Assembly: GCA_014529385.2 (NCBI GenBank)
Contig: CM043969.1
Coordinates: 70,063,176-70,127,175, forward strand
DNA from: Adiantum capillus-veneris
Taxonomy: Eukaryota; Streptophyta; Polypodiopsida; Polypodiales; Pteridaceae
DNA length: 64,000 nucleotides
Reading direction: 5' to 3'
Of the stretch, positions 22,700 to 34,340 are shown piece by piece; position 1 is the first letter of the stretch, and every line of letters starts with the position of its first letter. The notes beneath the pieces were generated by a model. It made no database searches, was not told the DNA's origin, and worked only from the letters and a program-made list of their open reading frames with translations. Position numbers and translations under genes: made by a program.

Positions 22700-23854
22700 T
22701 CATAGTTAATTAACTAAGGTCCAGTCAGCCTTGGCAAATGCCCACTAATTATACTCTTCTAAACTTTCACTTGAGCTTATATAAGTCCTCAGCCTTATAA
22801 GACCTAGGGTGATAGTAGTACTTTATAAGCTAAGGTTGAGTGTCTAGTCTAATTATTTAATTATGCTACAGCTAATATCTCACCCTTAGCATAAAATATA
22901 AGCATGTTATAGTTATTTTAATTAAATGAAATATAACCTTTATTAGAACGACAAATTCACTGAACTACTAAAAGCTTTTGTATTTAGTTGAGAGTGACCT
23001 AGGAGTCTTTAGGATGGGTAAGGTACTAAGGGGGGGCATTAGGACACCACCTGGTTGATTTTGATTGTTATGAATGTGATGTTCTTGTTGCTTCCTTCTT
23101 TTCAAACCCTCTTAATAGTTCCAAAGCGACTCTTGATCCATCTCTGCAAGACTTACCTTGGTACTTACAAGTTAACTCTAGTATTTACTCACTTATCTTG
23201 CACATTCTGTTCACTTTTTCTCCCCTTTTCAGAATGAGAAGATATGTAGTTGCACCCAAAAAGCCTTACATGTACTCTGCAAAGCCCACATATATTTAGG
23301 ACATTTTTATTGCTCTGACTTTATTACTATACCAGCTATGGTTGGTACTTTGGACTTGCATATATGAAGTAGGTCACACGAGGCCATTCTCATAGTCATA
23401 ATTTCATGTATCGAGTTGCAATCGCTACTCAATCACGAGCTTTATGCGAGGGAATAAATGTTGCTTAAACAGTCAAATGAGAAAACTCAGCATACAATAT
23501 TGAGTGATGATTGAAAGGGCACATTTGAAAAAAGTCTCTCAAGTGTATCTATAGTATGTATCTCAACTAGACTATGTTCATTAAGGTGTGCAAGAAAACC
23601 TCTCTATCTAGCATTACTCAAGATGAAGTGGGTGTGGTCTTATTTTCATAAGCCGCTTGCCCTTGCTATAGATGTCCATACGCTTACTAATATAGGTAGC
23701 ATCTCCACAAATTGAGGCACTTGTCATGCATGGACATAAGAGAGCGACACTAGTTAAACCTTCATGTGGTCATATAAATGTGTAAGGGTAACACAAAGTA
23801 TATGAATGGACACAAGGATTAATGCATGTTCATCTCCACCCAACCACCTAAAGT
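22700..23854. other. Unassigned A+T-rich sequence
   Basis: No gene recognised. An imperfect foldback at 22,823-22,911 (TTATAAGCTAAGG..TGAG against CTCACCCTTAGCATAA) may be a decayed MITE. Confidence 0.4.
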
Positions 23855-23869
23855 CTTCACTACAAGAGG

Positions 23870-24128
23870 TTGTGCTCTTGTGACGCTGTTAGCGACGGAA
23901 ATACACTGGGTTTTTATAACCCCCGGCGTCGTTACGAGAGCGTCGCTATATGCGACGCTATAGGCGTCGCTATATGCGACGCTATAGGCGTCGCTATATG
24001 CGACGTTATAGGGTCGCTATATGCGTTGCTATGAGCGTCTCTATATAGCGACGGTCATAGCGACGTTTACACAGAAGTCTATAGCGACGCTCATAGCCAT
24101 AAATAGCGATGGTTATAGCGACGCCCGA
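23870..24128. repeat. 3' subterminal repeats of CACTA copy 1
   Basis: About fifteen copies of GCGTCGCTAT or its inverse ATAGCGACGC. The array is CpG-rich. Such repeats are the binding platform for TNPA-like proteins in En/Spm elements. Confidence 0.9.
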
Positions 24129-24142
24129 GAGAATTTTTTTTT

Positions 24143-24212
24143 GGTGACAGGGCATTGAATGCCCTGCCACCCATCAACCATATTGTACTTGATTCACTTT
24201 TTAAAAAAAGTG
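24143..24212. repeat. Paired hairpins inside the 3' end of copy 1
   Basis: A 14-bp-arm palindrome around GGGCATTGAATGCCC (24,143-24,171, one mismatch) and a second palindrome CACTTTTTAAAAAAAGTG (24,195-24,212). Both recur in copy 2. Confidence 0.9.
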
Positions 24213-24489
24213 CAAGGGTAGATAATAGACCCAAAATAGTCACCCACAAGACGCATTGTTTGCAAAATTGACAATTGTACACATCATAGGCAAAATGAAT
24301 TGATTGGCAAATGTAATAATGACAATTGTACAACATCATAGGCATAAAGAATTGATTGGCCAAATGAACTGCGGTGACAAATGTAATAATATACATGGTT
24401 CAAAAAGACGTATAAAATTCGTCTCATGATACATAAGCTATGAGAAACCCTAAACTAATGCTATCTAGCTACGGCTAAACTGACGTCGT

Positions 24490-25801
24490 CTAGTCAGACG
24501 TCTCATCGTGTCCAAGCGGCGTATCTGTCGGATTCTGCAAAAAAAGACAATAAGACAGCTTTCAGTAAGTATAAACATATAACGACATTTATAAAACAAT
24601 ACAAAAAATAGAAAAGAGTAAACCCTAATACTAACCATGCCGCCGCGAGAACTGAGAATGTCCATCAAGGCGTTTAAGCCCTTCCTGCTTGCGTACTCGC
24701 GCTCGTATGGTGTGGGATCACGTCCTGTCATCGACCACTGTCAAAACATACAAAGATTTCATTATGTTAGAATTAAAAAACTCATAAACCCTAAACTATC
24801 GAACATAAAGAGCAATGCGAAAACACTTACAAAATCGGCCTCAAATGATGCCCATCCACCGCTCCCCAAGTGGTACGAGCTCCCTGCCTCTACTCGCGCT
24901 CTGGCTGCATCCTTTTGTTGCTTGCACTTGTCGGGATTCTCGCGCGCTGCTTTCTTCGCATTCTTCCAATCTTCTTTGGCCAGCCAATCTGGCCTGTTCC
25001 ACCCATGCTTGATTGCTTTTTGCACTTCGGAACGCTTGTGTTTGCAGTATTCACGCATTCGAATCTTCATCAGGTCTTCATTGAAGCGCTGATCCCGTGT
25101 TGGAATGGGAAACTCATCATGAAGTATGCTGATGACTCTGTTTTTTAAATCACTTGGTACTTCACTCCATTTGTTTAGTATGTAGTGTCTAAACAGCTGA
25201 GAGTAAAGACCACGCATGCGCGAGATCACCTTCTTGCCGTCATCATCCATGATGATGCCGCCGCTGAAGTCGACGGAGTAAGGCAAGCCCTCTGGCCGGT
25301 GATGCGTGAACCTGGGTGTCCCGGCAAGGGTCTCTAGCGGCGTGTCGATGGGGGTACGAACGTCAGGTGTCTCCACCGGCGTCTGGGCCCCGAAGCGAGG
25401 AGTGTCGAGTGGGCTGTGGCTCCTGGCGGAGTAGGTAGAGGTGTGTAGCTGCTAGGAACAGTCAGCCGTGTAAAACCCGACGTAGATGGCGATGTTGTGG
25501 CTGGTGTGGGGGCGGGCAAAGAAGGGGAGGGTAAAGAGCCTCGTCGAACACAAGGCGGTGTGGAGGCATCGGTGGCGGAATCCCCACAACAACCGCCACC
25601 GCCACCACTAGAGCGCCAGTGTCTAGACGAGTGTGAAGCTCGTCTCGTCGACGCCGAAGCTTCGGAGCGCGCCGAATGCTCCGAAAGAGAGGGAGATACG
25701 GATGGAGTAGGAACGCGCGATGATGCGCCAGAGCGATGACGCTCCACGTACCACTGTCTCTACTGCGGTGACAAAGAAGAAAGAAACTCCTCATCATCCA
25801 T
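24490..25801 (-). pseudogene. Second CACTA gene (Transposase_24-like), copy 1
   Basis: Three exons: 25,801-24,831, 24,737-24,636 and 24,534-24,490, each with GT/AG borders. A Ser/Thr/Pro-rich N-terminus with a TP-rich run precedes a Transposase_24-like domain (KWSEVPSDLKNRV, MREYCKHKRS, WNRPDWLAKEDW), and the protein ends at TAG 24,490. In En/Spm the second product binds the subterminal repeats; assigning that role here is inference. Damage: TAG at 25,760-25,762 where copy 2 has CAG, and a 2-base insertion near 25,415. Confidence 0.88.
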
Positions 25802-26073
25802 ACCTGCATTAAACACACGAATATTTAAACTTAATATTGGATGAATAGAGTAGACAATGACGCAAAGACCATTAAATACAATGATATAATGACGCATATA
25901 AATACAATGACGCAATGCATTGAGTGATAGAAGAGGCAAGTCGAAAACTCAGAATTTTCAATCAAAAGATGTGAGCGCGAGTAGAAAAGAGCGTTATACA
26001 CCATGGAAGGTACTTAGAGAGCCAGAGCTTTTACAACACGGAGCAAAATTGTTCAAATACAATATTTGTGGCT

Positions 26074-29000
26074 TTAAGAGATCTCTCTCTCATCCTCGCA
26101 TATCTCAGCATAACTTCCTATATCTATATAGAGCTCTCTGTTTAAACACATATCCTCTGTTTCATTTTGTAGCTCCTCTGCATGCACCCTATATAGAGTA
26201 GTAGCATCTTGATGCTCGTCTGGCACCACCGCAGCGGCTTCTGATTGAGCATCTTCTCTGATCTCCTCCATTGATGCCGTTGTGATTGGCACATGGTAGC
26301 CTTCATACGTCCTTGCACTACGAGGGGCTACCTCTATGACGTACCACCAGTTTGATGTAGACTTTGTAGGATGAAATATTACCTGCCAGAGCCACATAAC
26401 TTACATGAGAGCTTTCAAGCACATAACTTGTAAAAGGGGGATGTTAACTATTTACATACTTACTTGTTCACAATGCTCGGGTAGTACGAAAGTGTCTCTT
26501 AGGTCAGTCCATTTCTTAGTAGAATCCACCTCAAGAAAACCAGACTCTCCTCAACGCACAGTAGCGTTGCGACCCTCCATGATTATCTTGAACCATTGTA
26601 CGTCGAACAAGTCGATAAAAAATCCTCTGTAATCGATCCTCAAAATCTCTTGCAGCGTGCCGAAGTAACTGAGTTCCGCCACCACAGGATCTGCATCAGA
26701 GGAACGTCGTCGACTAGACTGTTCAAATTTTGCCATGATTCCACAATCTTGAGTAAAACGCTTTTTGTCGATTCGTTCCACCCTAAAATGTCGACCTTTA
26801 CACCATGCTGCTGTGTATGACTTATACTACAACGAACAAAGATTATGAGTGGCCGTTCAAACGTTTAGAAATAAAGTCACTAGCTAGTCGTACATTGCAA
26901 ACTTACCTTGGTCGCGCAACCCCGAGAGTACTCCCACTCTTCCTCAGTCACTTCGTCACCGCATTGTTGTGCGCTTTTCAATTGGTTGTGCAACCATCTT
27001 AAGCTCATGAAGGTTGGTAGGCTCTCCAGAACCGTCGGATAGTGTATCGGTGGTCGTCTTCCCCGTCTCCACTCGATTCGTGCCCTTTGTCGCTCTTGCT
27101 TTGCATCCTCATATTGTGAAATCCACTTTTGCATCACTGGATTGTGAAGCATGCAAAATCGGTTGATTTTAGCCTCTAGATCTTCCGTCATCTTCTTCTC
27201 AACACCGAGATTGCACATGACAATCCCAGATATGCGCTCATCATCTATGGTTCGCCATAGCGTGTCCCAGGCTTTATCAAATCCGTCTAGCCACTCTCCA
27301 ATGTACACTAGGGACTATGATACCAACCAACCTTCTGCCATGCTACCCTCTGGACGTGCCTTTTGACGCACATATCCCTTAAGCGTTTTCATGAAACGTT
27401 CTAAGAAGAACATCCATCTGGAATGAACTGTGCCAGCTATTTCCACCTCATCAACTATGTGAACAAGAAGATGCACCTGAATGGTTAGCATGGTAGTAGA
27501 AAAATGTTTCTCAAACATGCACACAAGCTCCGCAGCATTTAGTTTGGCGAATGGTATGGAGTCTACGTTGATCTCCTTTTGTGAGATCCATTGCACCAGC
27601 TTTGCAAGTTTGTAGATTGTGTTACGGATGTCGAGAGACAAACATCCCTCAATGGCAACCGGTAAAATAAACTGTAAAGTATGTGCAGCAATGATATTAA
27701 AGTCCACATTTTATGCAATGATATTAAAGTCCACTATGAACGTACCTGACACATTTTATGCCAATTGTGTGACTTCAAACCGGTAAGCTTTCCTTCTTTA
27801 GTAAAACACGTTCGGAGCGAGTGCATTACGCCAGTGGGGGTCCGCAAAGATCGAATGGTCTCTTTTACTTTGCGTTCTTGGGCTCCTGTGAAAATCCATG
27901 GTGCTTTAGGGAGTTTTATCGATCCATCAGACGCTGTTTGCGGCCAATATTGCTCCATACGATCCACATTTCTAAGGTCAACTCTGGCTCCCAAAGTATC
28001 TTTCTTGCCGGTCAGATGGTCCCATAGTAGATTACCCACATTCTTGAATATGTGCATTGGATCGAGCAAGTGATTGATCATGAGTCGGGGCCAGTATGGT
28101 AACTCGTACCATAGAGATAGTCTCTTCATCCCTGGAGGCAATCCGTCATCGCACATCTCCTTCTGCTCTAACCATGCTTGTGCAGACATCCTTGGTGGCT
28201 CTCTTCCCAAAAAGCCGTCGCGTAACACATGTATCTCTGGAAGATACGCTTGATGACCTTCGTAGATTTGCTTCTTCAGTGAGGGCGCCCTACGTGCATT
28301 CAGTCTAGGTCCACATGTGACACATGCTCTGTATCCGCTTGTTTGAAGCCGTGCATGTATACACATGATAATAGATCAACTATGGGAAAAAACAAGATTT
28401 ACAGTGTCTAAGTGAGGAGTGTCAATAGATCACCTGAGCATTCTGTTAGCCTGGGATAGTCATGCATGGTCCACATTAGAATGCCTCTGATCAAAGCATT
28501 CCGCCGTCCTGTGTGTTGGCTCATATCCACCACCTCTATGCCAATCCACAATTGTTGTAGCTCTTCCAATAGTGGACGAAGATACACATCCATATTCCCC
28601 ACTTTATATCGCCCTGGCACAATCAAGCTTAGCCATAGGTGCCCCTTCTTCGTAGTCAACCACGGGGGAATGTTGTAGTTGACGATGACAACGGGCCATA
28701 CACTGTAAGATGTTGATCTTTGACCAAATGGATTTACGCCATCCATAGCCAGGCCTAAGCGCAAATTTCGAGCTTCCCTAGCAAAATCCGACCATGTTCC
28801 ATTTATATGTTTCCAGGCTGCGCAATCTGCAGGAATTCGTAGCACACCATCCGAAGATTTATTCTCCTCATGCCATGATGCTAGGGCGGCCATGGACTTA
28901 TATTCGAAGAAATGCTTGATGCGAGGAAGCAGAGGAAAATGTCGCAAAACCTTTTGTGGAATTTTTGTCCCGTGGAGATCTACTCGATATCTTTCGGAAT

Positions 29001-29801
29001 CACATTTCGGACACTTCTCCATGTCTATGTATTCCCCTCTAAAAAGAATGCAGTCATTAGGACAAGCGTGGATAGAATTGTAATCCATCCCCAAGTTTCG
29101 CAAAATCTTTCTTGCTTCATCTCGGGAATCTGCATCACATTGTCAGCTGGTAGTATGTGCTCTTTAAGCAATCTACACAACATAAAAATACGATACAGTC
29201 GTGTAAAAATCTATCAGATCATTATACATTTAGAGTTCTATTAAAGTAAACTAATTGTAATAGATCACCTGAAAAGCGCTGTGACGCTAGTGTCACTCCA
29301 TCCAAACTTTGCCTGCATGTTGAGAAGAACTAGGAGTGCTTTCAATCTAGAAATACGTGCTCCATTATACAATGGCGTATCGGCTTCACTTTTCATATTA
29401 TCATAGATAAGCCTTTCTGAATCCATGATCGTCTCGATCATTTCATCAATCTCGGGCTCAAACATTGCCTCGTTGGGAATGTGCTCTGCATGATCATCCC
29501 CCGAGCTATCAGAGGCTACATCTTGTGGCCTCACATATGCTGCTTGACCAAAGTGCCTGCGAACACGTCTATTGGGTTGCAAGATTGCTGCTTGTTGGCC
29601 AGCGTCAGAGTCCGACGAGTTATAATTGGCAACAACTCGATCTATAATAGATGGATCGAACTCGCCAAATTCGCGAACGTGCTACAAAGAAACACGTCTT
29701 GTCCGTCGCACAGCATGCTTGCATTGATTACAAGGACATAAGACCCTCGTTGAGAGATAGGTGTTTCGGTTGGACGGTCCCACATCCTCGTCACTACTCA
29801 T
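26074..29801 (-). pseudogene. TNP2-type CACTA transposase gene, copy 1
   Basis: Exons, by comparison with copy 2: 29,801-29,269 (Transpos_assoc, CPCNQC), 29,172-28,434 (TNP2 core: HACPNDCILFR, IPQKVLRHFPLLPR, AMDGVNPFG), about 28,339-27,746 (CVTCGP, LPKAPWIF), 27,671-26,9xx (DUF4218-like, HSRWMFFLERFMKTLK), 26,826-26,464 and 26,382-26,074 (DUF4216-like). Damage: TAG at 29,682-29,684 (CAG in copy 2), a 1-base loss near 29,131, TAG at 27,315-27,317 (GAG in copy 2), and loss of the AG acceptor before exon 3. It keeps the 95 bp that copy 2 has lost. Confidence 0.92.
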
Positions 29802-29862
29802 AATGAGGATAAAAATCTTATAACCTGGACAACAAATTTAATATTCCATTGGCATTCTTCGT

Positions 29863-29863
29863 C

Positions 29864-29900
<37 letters not shown>
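29863..29900. repeat. (CT)n microsatellite
   Basis: About 18 CT units just upstream of the transposase start. The matching tract in copy 2 (34,917-34,990) is about twice as long. Confidence 0.95.
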
Positions 29901-29901
<1 letters not shown>

Positions 29902-30165
29902 ACCTCACATTCTCTAGTCATGTCCAATCCCCGCACACCTCGGTCTAGAGGTGCACGGAGATCAGAACCACCGGGTTATAATCTCGTCTTTATTGGTCAA
30001 TACCTATATTTGTGGATACAAGAAATCTACAGACCCACGTCTACATGATACTGCATGTAGTGGACAAAACCCCTTTGCCTCTTCTCTAGCTGTAGCACTT
30101 CACAACATCTTAACATCTTTTCACAGTAGATCTTTTCACTGTTTGTCTAACTCTAAACCCTAAAC

Positions 30166-30333
30166 CGTAAGTAATTCTTGTGTGGACTCGATCTAACGTA
30201 AATAAGCGTAAATCTAAATAAACGTAAATCTAACTAAAAATAAACCTAAATCTAATTTAACGTAAGTCTTCATCTAACCTAATCTTTAACGTCTTTTGGG
30301 ATAGTTTCCTACGACGTTAAAACTCTCTTCTTC

Positions 30334-30369
<36 letters not shown>

Positions 30370-31080
30370 ACCTAAATAAACCTAAGTCTAATCTAATATA
30401 ACATAAATCTAAATGTAACGTAAATTATGTTATATTAAAAACAAAGAACTAAACTAACAAGGATTATAAGAACCTTAAAACTGATTTAACACATAATTTT
30501 TCACATAACTCGGCAAGAGTTGGCATTCTCATCACTAAAGATGTGAGAGTTAACTTTCGGCGGTGACGCTGCCTCATCTCCATCCACATCTGACGACAGC
30601 AATTGGCCCTTTAGACCGTTCTTGCTCTTGTTACTAACTTTGAAGTTGCTGTTGAATGACTAGAGGTTGTCTAGATGGTCATTGTGTCGGGGATGTAGTG
30701 ACTCTTGCCGCCCTGAAGATCCACCTTCTTCCCTATCTTCGAAGACATTTCACCAGTACTTTAGGATCGACGGAGCCCACCATGAGTGAAGGCAGCAATA
30801 CCCTATATTCCATTGAGGGCTTTCTTCACCCGCTTCATGCAGGCATCGCAGTCTATGGAGACCTAAATCTAATATAATATAACGTAAATCTAAATCTAGC
30901 GTAAATAAACGTAAATCTAATTAAAAATAAACCTAAATCTAATCTAATTTAACTTAAATAAACCTAAATCTAATTTAACGTAAGTCTACATCTAACCTAA
31001 TCTTTAACGTCCTTTAGGATAGTTTCCTACAACGTTATAACTCTCTTCTTCTTGTGTGTGTGCGCGTGTGTGGATGTGTG
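30166..31080. repeat. Duplicated A+T-rich leader blocks around the HIPP fragment
   Basis: Two blocks of AAACCTAAATCTAA/ACGTAAATCTAA repeats, each ending in TAGTTTCCTAC(G/A)ACGTT and a GT tract (about 30,166-30,364 and 30,870-31,075), flank the HIPP fragment. The arrangement looks like a segmental duplication inside the element. Copy 2 has a shorter version. Confidence 0.7.
30501..30862 (-). pseudogene. Captured HIPP-type gene fragment (HMA domain and CaaX end), copy 1
   Basis: On the same strand as the transposase, the frames read SIDCDACMKRVKKALNGI, the metal-binding CxxC and helix of a heavy-metal-associated domain, then in the next frame SVDPKVLVKCLRR with GRR, the typical second half of that domain. 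A third frame ends in NANSCRVM followed by TGA, a C-terminal CaaX-like prenylation box. HMA plus CaaX defines the plant HIPP family, thought to chaperone metals. Two frameshifts and a stop make it non-coding. It lies in the 5' leader region of the CACTA element, so it was transduplicated from a host gene. Confidence 0.82.
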
Positions 31081-31094
31081 TGCCAATAAAAAGA

Positions 31095-31205
31095 GATAAA
31101 TGGTATAACCTTTCTATTACCCATGCCAAGTATGATAGATTGGTTATGCCATTTCCCTCTTGAATAATAGGTCTTGAGTTCAACTCCTCGTCGGCTAGAT
31201 CTTTA
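31095..31205 (-). other. tRNA-like or SINE-like insert
   Basis: The plus strand has GGTCTTGAGTTCAACTCC (about 31,172), close to a B box (GTTCRANNC), preceded by a degenerate TAGATTGGTTATGCC arm. The same block is at 34,055-34,175 in copy 2, so it was present before the copies split. A complete tRNA fold was not established. The box lies on the plus strand, opposite to the transposase. Confidence 0.35.
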
Positions 31206-31239
31206 GGTCTTTTAATTTTAATTAGTTTCCTACAACGTT

Positions 31240-31618
31240 AAATTAGTTTCTCTCTCTTTCTCTCTCAATGTGTGTGCGTTTTTTTGTTTATGCATGTTTT
31301 CTCTCTCTTTTCCTCTCTCAATGTGTGCGTTTTTTGTTTATGCATGTTCTCTCTCTCTTTTCCTCTCTCAATGTGTGCGTTTTTTGTTTATGCATGCTCT
31401 CTCTCTCTTTTCCTCTCTCAATGTGTGTGTGCATTCTTTGTTTATGTATGTGTGTGTGCGTTTTTGTTTATGTTTGTACTCTCTCTCTCTCTCTCTCTCT
31501 CTCAAAAACACTATGTGTGTGTGTGCGTGAGAGAGAGAGAGAGAGAGGGAGAGAGAAAGAGGGGAAGGGAACATGAGAGTGAGGAGAGGGAAGGAGCATA
31601 CCTGGCTCTCCTTCCTCT

Positions 31619-31654
<36 letters not shown>

Positions 31655-31656
31655 AG

Positions 31657-31699
<43 letters not shown>

Positions 31700-31700
31700 A
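31240..31700. repeat. Tandem CT/ATGTGTGCGTTTTTTGTTTATGCATG repeats and microsatellites
   Basis: Three to four tandem units of about 60 bp (CTCTCTCTTTTCCTCTCTCA then ATGTGTGCG, T-run, GTTTATGCATG), then (CT)n, (GA)n, (GT)n and (GA)n tracts. It is probably 5' leader or intron sequence of the element. Confidence 0.9.
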
Positions 31701-31769
31701 GCGTTACCTGCTCCTTGCTTGAGGGCGCCGAAAAACTCAGATCTGAGATCTGTGTTTTTGGGCGCTCTC

Positions 31770-31909
31770 TGTTATTTTTTTAGCCCAGCCGGCGTCGCTA
31801 TGAGCGTCGCTATGAGAGTCGCAAATTTACAAGTAAATTTGCGACGCTCATAGCGACACCGGGATTTTTTTTTTGAGCGTCGCTGTGTGAGCGTCGCTAA
31901 TATGAATAG
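31770..31909. repeat. 5' subterminal repeats of CACTA copy 1
   Basis: Six GCGTCGCTATGAGCGTCGC-type motifs, including a foldback around GCAAATTTAC..GTAAATTTGC (31,820-31,842). Confidence 0.9.
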
Positions 31910-31924
31910 CCTCTTGTAGTGCTT

Positions 31925-33102
31925 ATTGGCCCCGGGCTCTACCTTCAAAAGATCCCTTGATTGCATTCATATAGTCGGCCTTGCCTATGGGTCGTGCCCC
32001 CACGGTCCTAACCTTGTTTTGACTTTACTTCACACTTGAAGAAGAGTTTTTATCCTCAAAAACATCAATGAAACAACTTTGTGTATGAATCTCAATGTAT
32101 TATGTTTCCCTCTCTAAACTTGCATCAAGTGATAATTACCTCATCTGATATTCATATACGAAACTATATGTTCATACAAAAACCTAAACTGAATGGCCGT
32201 TGAATCAAACATCTTCTTAAGAGATTGGTTTTTTGGACAAAAGGAACCTTTACTTAGAGTTCAAACTAATACTAGAGTCTACCTCAAGCAAAACACTACA
32301 AGAGGCGGCCCTAAGATAGTCACTCGTACTGGTGCTTTAAAACGGCTATAAATTTTCCATGCCATCAGTATGAGCATCGATATTAGTGCTAATGTCATAA
32401 CATCGGTATGTCTATCAGTGTTTCTTCTAGTATAGTTGTTGATATGTACGTGGGCATTTTCAGCACTAATACCAATGCTTACACCGTCAAAAAAAGTTGC
32501 AATTTTTTTTTTTTAATAGAGTCCAGACTTCCTTGGTGTAAATGCTGCAAATGACTTATTGATAACCATTTTTAGTAACTACAAAAAGAATCCCACACTC
32601 TGTCCAAAAAAAGCTAGTGATCTTAACTTTTTCTCTCACAACTAACTTGTTACTTATGGCACTGCGAAAGAAATAAGTCGTTAACATTTTGTTAGCTAGC
32701 ACCCACAACGTCCTCTTTTGAATCAATCAAAAAATAAAGACCATAACATCATGCAACTATACCAACATTTTCAAAAGTTTGATAATAACTTGATTCAAAA
32801 AAAAAAATTGTAACTTTTTTGCAAACAAATATGATAGCAAGTATGAAAAACTTTTCGTACAAACCATTATTGACCATAAATAGTAAATTCCAAAAGTTTG
32901 GTGATTTTGCTTGGTTCAAATAGGCAACTATACAAAAACACCGTCAAGGTATAGTACCTATAGCTGATATCATGCCATAATAACAATATGCATACTCTAA
33001 AAATTGTGTGATAAATACACAGACTATCTGCAAAGCGGTGCAAATTCTACATCAAATGGTCAACAATGTGTAAACAATAATTGGAGTCAGAATATATGTA
33101 TC
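31925..33102. other. Spacer between CACTA copies, no gene
   Basis: A+T-rich. No coding region recognised. It contains an orphan CACTA-type end at 32,294. Confidence 0.5.
32294..32480. mobile_element. Orphan end of another CACTA family
   Basis: CACTACAAGAGG at 32,294-32,305 is followed by subterminal-like motifs of a different kind (ATCAGTATGAGCATCG, CATCGGTATG, TATCAGTG). No partner end was found nearby. It shares the 12-bp terminus with copies 1 and 2 but not their repeats. Confidence 0.5.
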
Positions 33103-33135
33103 CATTAGGGCCAAAAATGGCTAGAAAAGGGCTGT
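33103..33135 (+). repeat. Left inverted repeat of the four-gene element
   Basis: Starts CATTAGGGCCAAAAATG; its inverse is at 50,152-50,184. Most mismatches are transitions, as expected for an old element. Confidence 0.65.
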
Positions 33136-33344
33136 TTGTTAATCTAAGGATTAAGGAATAGTCCAATAGTCATTTGACACATATACAAAGTATGGCACTC
33201 TTGTCTCCTCTAGCTTCGGTTTTGGTGGTCCTATTTTGACGGAGAGCAGCTAAATGTCTTGATCATAAAGCTGAAACTGCTATATTTAGGTGCTTTCGGC
33301 GAGTAAGCTCATTAAATTTGCGGCCCCACTACAAGAGGCTCTTC

Positions 33345-33460
33345 ATATTAGCGACGCTCACACAGCGACGCTCCAAAAAAAAATTCCCGGCGTCGCTATG
33401 AGCGTCGCAAATTTCTTTGTAAATTTGCGACGCTCATAGCGACGCCGGCTGGGGTAAAAA
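33345..33460. repeat. 5' subterminal repeats of CACTA copy 2
   Basis: GCGACGCTC and GCGTCGCTATGAGCGTCGC motifs with the same GCAAATTT..AAATTTGC foldback as copy 1. Confidence 0.9.
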
Positions 33461-33536
33461 AAATAACCGAGCGCGCCCAAAAACCTAGATCTCAGATCTG
33501 AGTTTTTCGGCGCCCTTAAGCAAGGAGCAGGTAACG

Positions 33537-33537
<1 letters not shown>

Positions 33538-33584
<47 letters not shown>

Positions 33585-33737
33585 CTTCTCCACACACACA
33601 CACACACACACACACGAGGAGAGGAAGGAGAGCCAGGTATGCTCCTTCCCTCTCCTCATTCTCATGTTCCCTTCCCCTCTTTCTCTCTCCCTCTCTCTCT
33701 CTCTCACACACACACATACACACACACACATAGTGTT

Positions 33738-33775
<38 letters not shown>

Positions 33776-34010
33776 AACAAAAACAAAAACGCACACACAC
33801 ATACATAAACAAAGAACTCACACACACATTGAGAGAGAAAAAGAGAGAGAGAGCATGCATAAACAAAAAAACGCACGCATTGAGAGAGGAAAAGAGAGAG
33901 AGAACATGCATAAACAAAAAACGCACACATTGAGAGAGGAAAAGAGAGAGAAAACATGCATACGATCCAAAAAAACGCACACACATTGAGAGAGAAAGAG
34001 AGAGAAACTA
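33538..34010. repeat. (CT)n, (CA)n, (GA)n tracts and tandem about 60-bp units in copy 2
   Basis: The same series of microsatellites and CATGCATAAACAAAAAACGC units as in copy 1, in inverse orientation. Confidence 0.9.
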
Positions 34011-34340
34011 ATTTAACGTCGTAGGAAACTAATTAAAATTAAAAGACCTAAAGATCTAGCCGACGAGGAGTTGAACTCAAGACCTATTATTCAAGAGGGA
34101 AATGGCATAATCAATCTATCATACTTGGCATGGGTGATAGAAAGGTTATACCATTTATCTCTTTTTATTGGCACACACATCCACACACGCGCACACACAC
34201 AAGAAGAAGAGAGTTATAACGTCGTAGGAAACTATCTTAAAAGACGTTAAAGATTAGGTTATATGTAGACTTACATTAAATTAGATTTACGTTTATTTAA
34301 GCTAGATTTAGATTTACGTTCTATTAGATTAGATTTAGGT

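Larger units (their letters stand above)
23858..31921 (-). mobile_element. CACTA element copy 1, 8,064 bp, target duplication CTT
   Basis: Both ends read CACTACAAGAGG inward (23,858-23,869 and, inverted, 31,910-31,921). They are flanked by the direct 3-bp repeat CTT (23,855-23,857; 31,922-31,924), the CACTA hallmark. Dense GCGTCGCTAT/ATAGCGACGC arrays lie inside both ends. On the minus strand the order is leader, tRNA-like insert, captured HIPP fragment, TNP2-type transposase gene, Transposase_24-like gene, end. Both genes carry stops or frameshifts, so it depends on a helper at best. It shares its structure with copy 2 at 33,327-40,745. Confidence 0.97.

Noticed and set aside
23900-24128. 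A possible CRISPR-like or satellite array at the left end of CACTA copy 1
   Set aside because: The units are short, in both orientations and confined to the element end; they are subterminal transposon repeats.
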